Assembly (NCBI GenBank): GCA_050084985.1
Contig: JBITNC010000001.1
Location: 179,304,001-179,368,000, forward strand
Reading direction: 5' to 3'
DNA from: Nageia nagi
Taxonomy: Eukaryota; Pinophyta
Length of the DNA stretch: 64,000 nucleotides
A program made the position numbers and the translations under genes. Shown here piece by piece: positions 51,093 to 62,078 of this stretch. Within the stretch, counting starts at the first letter, position 1. Each line of letters starts with the position of its first letter. The notes under the pieces were generated by a model. The model was given only the letters and a program-made list of their open reading frames with translations, had not been told where the DNA came from and made no database searches.

Positions 51093-51843
51093 TATACATG
51101 CTTAAAAATAATTTATTATTTATTTAATAAATCATATTTAGACTTCTTAAATGATTTAATGCAATATTACATATGTCAAGATAAAAAGATATTATAATGC
51201 AATGCCATGTGTTATATTAAATGCTATATCATATATCATGGATCTTATTTTAAAGTATCTTGAATATAACAATGATTATATTATTAAGGTTAGCCTTCAC
51301 TCCTTTCTATGTCTTTTATAGGCTATATAAATAGGTGGATAGGTTGATCTCCATATATCAAAACTCTTTGATATGATAAGAACTATGATAGGTGGTTGTC
51401 AATTATAACTGTGTATCTAGATGCCACCTATCTTGATAATTTGTTATACTCTGAGTTCTAGACTTTCTATCTTTGATTCACATCATAATTCAACACATTA
51501 CATGTAGTCAATGAAATGATTCTCCTATGCTAGTAGCGATGTGCTTCTTTTAGGCCATCAACAGTGTGCATATTCTAGATTGAGGGTTCTAGGGTTGGAT
51601 GGTTGAGCTATTGGTTCATGTACACAAAGATTAGCTATGAGCTCAACATGAGTCCAATCCCAATCCTTTGAAGATTGATTGCTATCTTCTTTTGAGGATT
51701 ATACACACACTTCATATCAGGTGCATGCTTTTCATGTATATCTATTGAGATCTGATATAGTGTCTATTGTATATTTAATTTTATATTGTAGATTATTTAT
51801 TTAATTATGTTTATTTATATATTTACATAATTTAGAATCTACA
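51093..51843 (+). repeat. 5' LTR of element E
   Basis: TATA box TATATAAATA at 51334-51343. Inverted motif TGATAGGTGG (51386-51395) and CCACCTATC (51424-51432), then TTGTTATACTCTGAGTTCT (51440-51458). Ends TCTACA. Confidence 0.9.
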
Positions 51844-52465
51844 TTTTGGTGAATCCTAATGTATCCTACAAACCCTAGAATTTTTTATTTTAGGGCATCA
51901 CTTTTTCTAAGGAGTCTTGTATTAGAAACCCTTGGTTTTTTTTTTTTTGGTTGAGTTACTTTTCTTCAAATTTAAAAAAATTTATTACTTTGAAAAAAAA
52001 AAATTGAAAAACGTTATTGTAGAAAAACCCATTTTTTGAAGGTCATTTTCTTCAATTTGGTGGGATCTAACATTAGAAAAATTTGTCCAAACCATAGATA
52101 AATATAATTGGGTAATTTTTCTTATTTTTCTAGGCCCAAATTTACATATTTTGAGAGATTTTAAAAATATTTTTACAAAAAATGTCACTTTTAAAAATCA
52201 TTAAATTTAAAAATATTTTACAACTATTTGGTGACTTATTTCATGATAAAAACTTGTTAAAACCATAGGTCATCATAGTAGGCAACTTTTTGAGATTAAT
52301 TTGAACTTCTTGCATGCCTTTTTATCTAGATTTTTTTTGGTTTTCATATAAAAATATTTTTTGCATTTTATCATGGATATTACATCTAGAAGTGGTTTAC
52401 TTGAATATTTTAATGGGATAAGTGATTTATTTGTACCTTATCCTACATAAGAAATATATAAGGAT

Positions 52466-52828
52466 ATGGATGTTAGGAAAAATAACAATAGAAAATCTTC
52501 TAATGAAATGAGTTTATCAAATTCATACTTGACTATTATGAATGATGGTGATGTGCAAAATGATATGTTAATCATAGAAAATCAAGTGCATGATAATCAT
52601 TGTGATGATGATGATGATAATTATATCATTGAATTTGATTATGATGTATATTTAAATCTTGAAGCTATGAATAACTTTGAAATGTCTGATATTGCATTTG
52701 AAAATTTGACACCTGAAGATCAATTTCAAAAAAATAAAGAGCATATGTTATCCAATCCTTCTTTGATGTTAAGCATTTATAATGATCTTGACTTGAAAAA
52801 AAAATATCATGCATTTTTAAGAAAATAA
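52466..52828 (+). CDS. Gag-like acidic ORF of element E, 120 residues
   Basis: Open from MDVRKNNNRK to a stop at 52828. Asparagine- and aspartate-rich, with a five-aspartate run (about residues 47-51) and a C-terminal helix-like region (NLTPEDQFQKNKEHMLSNPS). The frame extends upstream past a TAA at about 52448, suggesting that the original ORF began near 52380. Its position between the LTR and the Gag zinc-finger-like part supports a Gag N-terminal role. No domain can be named, and it is probably not expressed as a functional protein today. Confidence 0.5.
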   Translation: MDVRKNNNRKSSNEMSLSNSYLTIMNDGDVQNDMLIIENQVHDNHCDDDDDNYIIEFDYDVYLNLEAMNNFEMSDIAFENLTPEDQFQKNKEHMLSNPSLMLSIYNDLDLKKKYHAFLRK

Positions 52829-53044
52829 ATAGATACATTGTTAGAAGAACCATATATGAGATAATATGGTATGCAAAAGTTTGATAAAGAAAACATAAAA
52901 AGCAACAACATAATCACCTCAACATAAACCTCAATTGAAATTGTAAAATAAACTATAATATAAACTTAAAATTCAACAAAAAAAATGAAAATAATATTGG
53001 CAAAGAGTATCACCTCAAGAAACATTGAAAACATAGGATGCCCA

Positions 53045-53302
53045 TAATTATTCCCCACCACCCAATCAAGAGGCCCCCAAATTTGAGATACTTAGTGGAC
53101 ATCAGCCAAGGTTTATTTTTAGAGATCTAATGAAAAAAGGTTTATTGCTACAATTAGAAAAAATAATAGAAGATGTTCCAATAGGAAATGAGGATAATTA
53201 TTGCACTTATCATCAAGAAAAGGGTCACTCTACAAATTCTTGTAATGATTTGAAGGTTGTAATTTTGGACCTCATTACACAAGGTAAATATGAGATTCAT
53301 TA
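53045..53302 (+). pseudogene. Gag C-terminal zinc-finger-like part of element E
   Basis: About 85 codons open, including FEILSGHQPRFIFRDLMKKG and NYCTYHQEKGHSTNSCNDLK. The latter is the C..H..KGH....C pattern that closes Gag in Tat-type plant gypsy elements, with the cysteines and histidine intact. A stop follows and no protease appears after it. Confidence 0.7.
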
Positions 53303-54170
53303 GTATTTCTTAAATATAAATATTGTATATAGAATTACAAAATTTTAGGATAAATATGATGAGAAATCACACCATCAATAGCATGCCATACTTCTCGAAG
53401 GCTACCAGCGGCATAAAAAAAGTAATGGAAATGATGGCTCTTGCTCTATAAATCCAACTAGTTAAGAGAGCATAAAAAAAATTTCAATGCAGTTAGATCC
53501 AGTTAAGTTTCAATTACAAGAATGTAGAAAGTAAAAAGATTAACTTTTGAAAAATATCAATTTAGTATTGCACTCCTTAATTAGTGGTTGCAAAGGGAAA
53601 CATTCAACATAGGGTGTGTAGAAATACAACTTGAATTAATTGATCTTATGGAGAGAGTAGCAACCCAAGGTATAAAACATGCACTAGATAATTTACACAA
53701 ATAAGGTCAATTTCTCATAGCAAAATATGCTAAATTATATGGTGGTGGTTTCACCACCCTCTAGTGTACTATAACTTCTAAATTTTGCATATCATATAGG
53801 ATGCATTTCATATACATTACATATCATGAGTCATTCCATTGCATGCATTTGACTAACATGGAAAATTTTATCAAGTTTTTAATCATGTTATATTTGCATA
53901 TTCATATTTTCTATCATGTTCTATTGCTTCTTATTTTCTTTTTTTACATATTGTAATACTCATCATTTCATCAAGTCTTCTTCTTTCATCAAATATTTTT
54001 CTTATCTTTATCTCTCATCAAGGTTCTCAAATATGCCATGTTACTTAAATTTTTCATGTATAAGGTAGTCTTATGTCTAGTCATTACATCACATATTAGT
54101 TTCATTTCATCAAAAAAAAAATATAAAATGAAAATAAAACATAAACAAGAGAATTTAGAAAAAAATGGAT
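53303..54170. other. Interior of element E, no gene recognised
   Basis: AT-rich with scattered short frames. No pol domain on either strand. Confidence 0.45.
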
Positions 54171-54180
54171 ATAAACTCAG

Positions 54181-54275
54181 TTGGGGGTAGTATCAATTTC
54201 AGATGGGGGTAATTTCAATTTTAGCTAGGGGCAATTTTAGTTTTAGTTGGGGGAAATTTTAGTATAGTTGGGGGC
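54181..54275 (+). repeat. Five G-runs at ~22-bp spacing in element E
   Basis: G4-5 runs at 54183-54187, 54205-54209, 54228-54231, 54249-54253 and 54270-54274, each embedded in GTTGGGGG- or GATGGGGG-like words separated by A/T-rich 16-18-nt spacers ending in ATTTTAG or ATTTCAATT. This is a short degenerate tandem repeat, exceptional in such AT-rich DNA. Confidence 0.85.
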
Positions 54276-55729
54276 ATGATAGAAATAAGATATTGAAAAT
54301 CAGAAGGCAAAAATTTAGAATTTAGAATAAAAAAGTGTAAAAATTACCCATTTTTAGGGCATGAAGGTAAGTACAGGTAAAGTATATCATTTCAAATATT
54401 TTTAATATTAATCATGTTTATGATATTTATCGCAATTGATGAATTAAGATCACTATATCTTCTTTGAATATCTCATATAAAAAGTGAAGATTGCATATGT
54501 TATTCTTATGATTGCTATTTCAAACAAAATACATATTTTACTAATGAAATTCAAGGCCATTGTATCTTTGAAAATATGGTAAAATATAGAATTATTGCAT
54601 TATCTATGAAATATTAAATATCTAAATGGTTATTTTCAAGGCTAATTTAATAGATTCTTTCTCCTAGGTGATATCATCATTGCATAGACAAATTGAATAT
54701 ATATTCAAATATTGCTAATTCATGATTTATCTTAAAAATGTTATGAAAAATGGCAATGTTGTTTTGAATTTGACATGATGCAAAATGATATGGATGATCA
54801 TCAATTGAATATCTTTCAAATTTTTGCACTTCATATGGAAAAACTCACATCACCAATAGTGTGCAATGACTATAAATAATTGGGGCATATTGAAATTTCA
54901 TTGAATACTTCTTATTTATGTGATTTTTTCATATATTTACAATGGTTTATTGAATTTGATCATATTTGTTGAAGACATGTATAAAATATTTTGGGCATAC
55001 CATGCTGCCAATAACATGTATTCACTTTGAAAATTTATGTAAATTGAAGTATTGAAATGTAAGGAAACTGAATGTTTGAATAATTGGTACATTTATAAAA
55101 ATTGAATGTTATTATTTATTATTTTAGTAAATGTTTCAAAAGCTATGGTCACTCCATGAGAAACATATCTTATTAATTATAGGATTCTTCCAAGCTTGAA
55201 TCATAAGTTCTCATTAGCTTGACCTTTATAGACTATGAGTTGTATATCATAATAGCCAATGCATCATGAATATTACAAGCTTTGGTTATTAAAGAGGACC
55301 TCATGCACTCGCTCTTCATAGACTATGAATTGTCTATCATAGTAATCTATATATCATGGTTTATAATATTATGATTTGCATTAGCCATAGTGACACACTA
55401 CATATTATATTAATTTCATCCTTGCTCTTTACATTGATTATTCTTTCACAGATGTGATCTATGTTGGTATATGTTGCTTTGTTATGCAGGTATTATCTAA
55501 GTGAATAGGATTGGCATAGATCACTCACCTCATAGATGGAATCCTATTTTTTGGATTGCTTAGCCAATGTTAGCATGAGCAAGCAAAAACCAAGACCAAA
55601 AGCAAGTAAACAACATACCATACTCATCTTATCCATCAAAATAGGGAATTCCATTTTACTATTGAAAATCTTTTTCTCTTCTCTATAGTTCTTTGGATTA
55701 TGTAATTTTAATTCTTTTATTACATATCC
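54276..55729. other. 3' interior of element E, no gene recognised
   Basis: No supported ORF. A diverged pair of words (CATAGACTATGAGTTGTATATCATAATAG-like) at about 55226 and 55316 hints at a ~90-bp tandem duplication. Confidence 0.4.
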
Positions 55730-55741
55730 AAAAAGGAAAAA
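55730..55741 (+). promoter_or_regulatory. Polypurine tract of element E
   Basis: AAAAAGGAAAAA immediately before the 3' LTR, the position used to prime plus-strand DNA synthesis. Confidence 0.7.
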
Positions 55742-56473
55742 TGTAGATGGCTAAAAATGATTTATTATTTATTTAATAAATCATATTTAGATTCATCAAA
55801 TGATTAAATGGCAATAATACATAAATAGAGATAAAAGGATGTTATAATGCAATGCCATGTGTTATATTAAATGCTATATCATATATAAAGGATTTTATTT
55901 TAAATTATCTTGAATATAACAATGATTATATTATTGCATGAGGTTAGCCTTCACTCCTTTATATGTCTTTGTCACACTATCTAAATGCATGGATAGGTTG
56001 ATCTCCACATATTAGAAACTTTTTGATATTGATAAAGAACTTTGATAGGTGGTTGTCAACTATAATGATGGATATGGCAATCACCTATATTTAGAATTTA
56101 TTATACTCTATGTTTTGGACTTTCTACCTATGGTGAACATCATAATTCGATACATCCCACATAGTTATTAGTGTGCTTCTCCTACATCGATAGCAACATG
56201 CTTCTCTCAAACTATCAATGACATGCATCATCTAGATCAAGGGTTCAAAGCCTATATGGTTGAGCTATTGGTTCAATCCCAATCCTCCAAATATTCATTG
56301 CTATTTGCTTTTGAGGATTATACACACACTTCATATCAAGTGCACATTTTTTATGTATATCTATTGCAATATGAGATAGTGTCTATTGTATATTTAATTA
56401 TATAATTAATTATATATTGTAGACTATTTATTTAATTGCATTTATTTGTATTTTACATAATTTAGAGTCTACA
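55742..56473 (+). repeat. 3' LTR of element E
   Basis: TGTAGATGGCTAAAAATG ... GAGTCTACA, a diverged direct copy of 51093-51843. Inverted motif TGATAGGTGG at 56043-56052, with a degraded second arm TCACCTAT at 56081. Confidence 0.9.
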
Positions 56474-56478
56474 AGTAT
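56474..56478. other. Target-site duplication of element E, right copy
   Basis: AGTAT. Confidence 0.8.
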
Positions 56479-58279
56479 ATTATATCAATTCAACTAAAAT
56501 AATACTACAAAATTATCAATTGATATAAAATGGAGATAGGTATGTGTATCAAGATTGCAATCATAAGTACATTATAAGAGCTCTTTGAAGGTATTCATAA
56601 CAATTTCCTAAAACTACTTATCTTATTTGATGCACAAAATATAAGCTAAAGGTGTAAATAAAAACTTAAAAAACTAGCTCTACTCTTTTCTATCATAATC
56701 ATGGTAAAAGTAGAGAAAAGATAACACTTACAAATACCAAAAACATAAGAAACCTTCAAACCTTAGTTTCTAAAAAAAACATTTCTCTTAATAGAAATTC
56801 ATTTGACAAGCTTACCTAATGAACTCATGCTAGAAGACAAGGCTAATTTGAAATGTAAAAAAGGGATCCATAAATAGGATTTCAAAGCTTCAATATGAAT
56901 AAAATGCAACTACATCTTAAGGAAAAGTTACCAAGGTTAAACTATCTTAAAGATCCCTTTAGAAATCTCTAATCAACAACCTAAAATATCTCCTAAACTA
57001 TGCCTTAAAAATCAAAACCTCCTTTCAAAATTCATAGGAGGATTTCCTAGCAACAAGGAAATGGTTCCAACTCCATAAGAAGTGATGTTAAAGGATCAAT
57101 AGGGTTTCTATGTAGTCAAAATGATGCATTCAATTGAGCCTAAAATCTTGGGTCACTTTGTTAGGGGTGAACTTTTGATCTAGGAGCCCGTTGGGGCTCA
57201 TTTGTTTTTTTAGATCACCTAAAATCAAATTCTCTACACTATGGAAAGGATCTCCTAGAGATCCTTACATTTTTATGACCAATTTTTAGGGCCTAAAGAC
57301 TTCATCTTGGACCCCAAATTTCACATGCAAAGTTATTTCCTAGTTTTTGAAAGTGTTATTTTGTTAATAGTTTTAATAAGAGTAGTAGTTCAATGACATT
57401 ATTTTTAGAAAAGGCATAGTTAGTGTATAATGGATGCATGATTCTAGTTCAAAACTCATCCAAAATATTTTGTAGCCTTTCTAAAGTTAGTAAGCTAATT
57501 TTTCTAGGTGTAATAAAAACTTACTATTTTTAGTAAGCTTCGTTAGGTACAATTGGAGGGGGGTTTGATATAAATGTGTTGTAATCCTATTGCATAAAGT
57601 AGTGTAGATTTAGATATAAAGAAAATTTCATTGTTTGGAGAAATTATTTATTCATGGTAAGTTTTTTCTATGGAATTAACAAACCAAAAATTACCCCTTG
57701 AGTCCATTACTGGTCTCTTGCAGCAAACTTGCACCATGAAATAATATCAAACATGATTGGAATCCAAAATAATTGGTGAATAATTGGTTAACATTGAATA
57801 ATTATATCAACCAAATGTTTTCCAATTAATTCCTAGTCCGATACTATTATGGTATCTCAAATCATTTGATTTGACTACCAACAATGATACCTAACATTCC
57901 AACATTCCTAAGGTAACATCCAACAAATATTTTATTCACAAACCCAAGGTAATAACTTTATTTGAATTTCTTCCTAAGTCTAGGGATTGAGACCAAGGAA
58001 TTATATGATTTAAAAAATAAAAAGAAATCTTTTATAATAATAATATCTTCACCCCAAGCAATATAATAGATCATTGAAAATATTTCCCAAAAACCATTAC
58101 AACCATGATTTTGGTAAAATATTATCAAATAAAATGCTCAATGTTGTTATTATCCTATTCCATCTAAGCAAATGAATGTAAACTTAAATGCAAATAAATA
58201 ATTATCCCGATAGGATATGTTTGGAGGGTCATGAAAGATTTTGAGATTTTTTCCTATCAATTTTATCTAAAAATTCTTT
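56479..58279. other. Unresolved stretch between elements E and C
   Basis: Contains no readable domain on either strand. Composition is a little less AT-rich at 57050-57350. On the minus strand, TGTTGGAATGTTAGGTATCA near 57905 looks like the start of another LTR, followed by sequence such as CATGGTGCAAGTTTGCTGCA; no second copy or end was found in the window. It may be a truncated element inserted in the RNase H-distal part of C. Confidence 0.35.
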
Positions 58280-59460
58280 CTTGTACCATGGATGTTTTGT
58301 TTCTTGGATCATTTACATTAAAATATGTTATATCTTGACCCTTAATAGATTTGTGAGTTACAAATACTAAATCAAATTCTTGAAGCAACATTACCCATTT
58401 TGTGGCTGTTTAAGATAGATAAGTTTTTGACATGAGATAGCTTATAGGGTCATCTTGAGATATAACATAGGTTGTATTTACAGGTATGTAATGTCTAAGT
58501 TTTTGGATTGAGAAGACAATTGCAAAACACATCTTTTCTATTGGTTTATATCTTGTTTCATAATTAATTAAAGTTTTACTGATATAGTAAATTACTCTTT
58601 TTTTTTTCCTTCATCATCTTTCTAAGCTAATATTACCCCTAATGCACTTAATGTTGTAGATACATATAATAATAAACTCTTTTTATAATCATAATGGTTT
58701 AATATAGGAGTATTTGTAAGGTACCTTTTTACATTTTCCAAACCCTTTTTACACTTTTTATCCTAAATGAAGTTTTCAACCTTCTTTAGTAGATGAGAAA
58801 ATGGAGAAGTCATATCAACTAGTGAGTAATGAATCTTCTTACAGCTTGAATCTTACCTTGAAAACTTATCAAATATTTCAAATTTTTAGGAGGTGGCATA
58901 TCCATAATGGTTGAAACATTTTTAGGATCCACCTAAATACCTCTTCATGACATAATAAAACCAAGTAAATTACCTGATGAAACTCCAAATGCACACATTT
59001 GATGTTTCAATTTTAGTTTACATTCCCTCATTCATTGAAAAATATTTCTTAAATTTGAAATGTGATCATATTTTTCTATATAATTTTCAAAAATATCATT
59101 AAAATATACCTCAACACTTTTATAGATCATATCATGAAACATGCTTACCATTGCTCTTTGGTAAATAGAGCCTACATTCTTCAATATGAAAAGCATGACC
59201 ACCCAACAAAATGTGCCCTAAGAAGGAACAAAAGTTATCTTATGTTGATCTTCCTTATTGATCCTTATTTGATTGTATCTAAAGAAACAATCCATGCAAG
59301 ATAAAATTTCATGGTGTTTTTTTAAGTCTACAATCATGTCAATGTTACAAAAAGGAAAGGCATCTTTTGGGCATGCCTTGTTGATATCCTTGAAATCTAT
59401 ACAACATCTTATTTTACCATTAAGCTTAGATGCAAAAATAGTGTTAGAAATCCATGAAGA
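58280..59460 (-). pseudogene. Reverse transcriptase-RNase H of element C
   Basis: RT motifs in order: WISNTIFASKLNGKIRCCID, FKDINKACPKDAFPF, then EILSCMDCFFRYNQIRI and DQHKITFVPS, an RT palm LKNVG.IYQRAM-like stretch, and the catalytic box YFND (59106-59095) where YVDD or YIDD is expected, so one catalytic aspartate is lost. Downstream are LGFIMS.RGI.VDP and PPPKNLK, then RRFITH, a LLLYVSTTLSALGV-like RNase H start and PIEKMCFA-like remnants. The 'KACPKD.FP.PNID' signature is typical of Tat/Athila-group plant gypsy RT. Stops and frameshifts throughout. Confidence 0.85.
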
Positions 59461-60879
59461 ATAATAATAGAAAAAATAAAATGAGTAACAATATATTTTT
59501 TATTTTTTTTTTTATTTTTAGAGCTACTTTATGATACATTTTTATAGATTTATGGTGTATTGGTTTAATATTATTACTAATAACTAGACTATGAGTGATA
59601 AAATTAGGATAAAGACTAGGAAAACACATTAGAGAATTTTTTTAATAGTAGGTGGTACCTTTTCCTTTCTTCCAAGGTTCACCAAGCTCCTATTTTGATC
59701 AACTTTGGGTCATCTTGCCTATCGATGTTTACTTCTACTATTTCCTCACTAAGACAGGATATTTGATCATTGAGTTAGGGAGGCATAGGAAATGCCCCCA
59801 ATACTGCATCCAAACTCAATTGTAAGAGATCTAGAGAATATAATGGTCCTACTTACATTTGATTAGTATCACCCCATTAAGTATAAATAAGACTAACACC
59901 TAAATGACTAACTTCCTAGAACTATGAATCATTTTATGAAGAACAAAAATAACAAGGAAAATAACCTACAATATCCTCATCATCCTTATAAACTTCCTAT
60001 CTAAAATTTTCTTGATATTACAAGAGCCATGCTACAAACCCTTTCTCACTTGATTTGGAAAACTCACTTCTTGCCCAAGTATATGAGGAATAACATCATC
60101 ATTCTGAAATACATCCAATTGTATCAAAGAGTTGGGTGGCAAGAATGATTCTGCATAGTAAGCCTATAATTAATCCATAAAACTATGCAACTTATTGCAA
60201 TGCCACCATTCATCAAATATGTCCCTAATTTTTTCTTGGTCACTGATATCAACATGTTGGATGACTAGAGCTAAAGCTAATTTTATGTGTTGAAGCCTCA
60301 TATCCAATATCAAATGTCCACTTGTATTAACCTTCATTTGGAATGGGATGTACAATGCTTTTCTCATTTTTACCTAATCCTTTACCACCATATTGAAATT
60401 TGTACATATATTGGCTAGCAAAAGTGGAATCAATACTATTCAAATGCATACTTACCTATCCTAACAAATTTTTAGAAATAGAAGAAGAATATTCATTTTT
60501 GGACATGCTTTTTCCTTCTTATTCTTAATAAAGTACACTTACATCCATAATAGGATCCTCTATTTATTCAGGAAAAAAGCAATGGTGCTCAAATTCATCC
60601 CCATCTGCATGGGCTCATTAGGTTTCAAGAGGAGATAAGAGGCATCCAAATTCTCTAAAATGTTGTCATATGTCAATCTCTAGAATTTTATATGAACCAA
60701 TACTTACCTCTTGCAGAATGATTTTGTTGATAGGTTTTGTCATGTCTTCCTTATCATCAACCAAATCATGTAAGATCAAAAAGTGCTCAATTGCTTGGAA
60801 TACATATGTAGGGTTATATTATATATGAATTGTAACTTATTTTTCATTATACATGAATTTAATTGAGCAATGTAATATG
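59461..60879 (-). pseudogene. Protease-RT linker of element C
   Basis: Expected linker region with partly readable frames, e.g. 60367-60170 (FQMKVNTSGHLILDMRL, DIRDQEKI-like segments) and a short KKFSNVFS stretch before RT that matches the usual 'F.DVFAWSYKDMPG' position. No separate gene. Confidence 0.5.
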
Positions 60880-61322
60880 GATGCAACAACTCTAAGTTTG
60901 TGAATCCATGGTCTACCAAGAAATAAGTTATAGGTAAATTTCAATTGAAAAATATAAACCTTTTTGATATAAAGGTTTACCTCCTACTTCAATAAGCATA
61001 ATAACATAATTTATGCATTTCTTTTTAGTATTATCAATTTTTTTTAAATACAAATGGTAGTTCTCTTTATTTCTCTATAAAATTAAGGAAACTATTTTTG
61101 TAATAACTCAACTAAACAAACATTAACATTAGAACTAGTATCAATCAATGTTTTTTTTATAGAGAGACCATCAACATTAAGATTAATATACAATTCTAAC
61201 TTATTTTCAATGATATACTCACTAGGAAATTCTATCAATTTAGCAACATTAATATCCACATTGAATTTAATCTTTTTAAGTGAATCAAATAAAGCATTTC
61301 TATGATCTACAAATAATTTCAA
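60880..61322 (-). pseudogene. Aspartic protease of element C
   Basis: The open frame 61322-61092 reads LYINLNVDGLSIKKTLIDTS then SNVNVCLVELLQK and stops. The active-site triplet is D-T-S instead of D-T-G. The C-terminal half continues in other frames to FLGRPWIHKLRVVASILH, the conserved LGRPW.H end of plant gypsy protease. Highly similar to 50191-50560 of element D. Confidence 0.8.
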
Positions 61323-61339
61323 AAGTTAGAAAATACTTA

Positions 61340-62078
61340 TCTTGGTATGAGTTATCTTTAACTGCTCAAGGAGTTATTGTATACTTGAATTACTTGAGAT
61401 TTCCATTCTTCTACTATTTCTAGATGGATGTCCCCCTAAACCTCCCTTTTATAGTAGTGTTGCATATTTCCTCATTGAAAATGATATTCATAGTGAGAGG
61501 TTTTACTTCTTATGAATTCACTTCATGCATTTCATACTATGTTTTCTCATCATCTAGTAATTCCTCAATTGTTTCCTTATGATCATGCAAGCATTAGTTT
61601 TTTGATCTTTAACTTTAGGATATTCATAAAATTTTGCTACATTGTACAAAGTAGGTTTATTATCATGAGGACCTAACTCTTGTTTTGGATCAAGTTTTAT
61701 CAATCCCTTTTGTATATAATCTTTGAATATAATGGTGGGAGCTAAGGGTAACCTTCTATTTTTTCTAAAATTTTCTTTGCTTGAATATTTTGTTGCTATT
61801 TAGTTTGGGGTACCTCTATGGCATGAACCTCTTTATATTATTTTTTTTATATCTTTATCCTTTCATCTCTTTGGAGGGATTTCCTTATTTTAATTCACCC
61901 ATGTCAACTAAGCATTTCTATTTCTATCTTATCCTATGCACAATCTCAATGAATAGAGGGATCATGTAATCAAAGGTTATGAAATTTAACTTAGGATGAA
62001 TATTATAGAAAAATATTGATGTGATATATGATTTGGAAAATGTTTCTTGTATCATGATCCATATATTTTGAAACTGTT
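61340..62078 (-). pseudogene. Gag C-terminal half of element C
   Basis: Matches element D from about 49285 onward: IFFYNIHPKLNFITFDYMIP, then the linker and a degraded zinc-finger-like FYEYPKVKDQKTNACMII stretch. The match stops abruptly at the LTR of element F. Confidence 0.7.

Larger units (their letters stand above)
51093..56473 (+). mobile_element. Complete non-autonomous gypsy element E with target-site duplication AGTAT
   Basis: LTRs at 51093-51843 and 55742-56473 are direct repeats with TGTAGA...TCTACA ends (first two bases of the left LTR decayed to TA). Flanked by AGTAT on both sides. A PPT (AAAAAGGAAAAA, 55730-55741) touches the 3' LTR. The 3.9-kb interior holds only a Gag-like ORF and Gag C-terminus; no protease, RT or integrase was recognised. 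Length 5.4 kb. It is a gag-only (TR-GAG-like) derivative. Confidence 0.9.
58280..62078 (-). mobile_element. Gypsy element C, gag-protease-RT-RNase H remnant
   Basis: Minus-strand pol of Tat-like type. Order from high to low coordinates: Gag C-terminal half (62078-61340), protease (61322-60880), linker, RT (59460-58620), RNase H (about 58600-58280). Broken by many stops. The gag is cut at 62078 by element F, and no integrase or LTR is visible on the other side. Its Gag and protease match element D segment by segment. Confidence 0.8.

Noticed and set aside
54181-54275. Canonical G-quadruplex
   Set aside because: Loops are 16-18 nt, beyond the usual limit; kept only as an observation.
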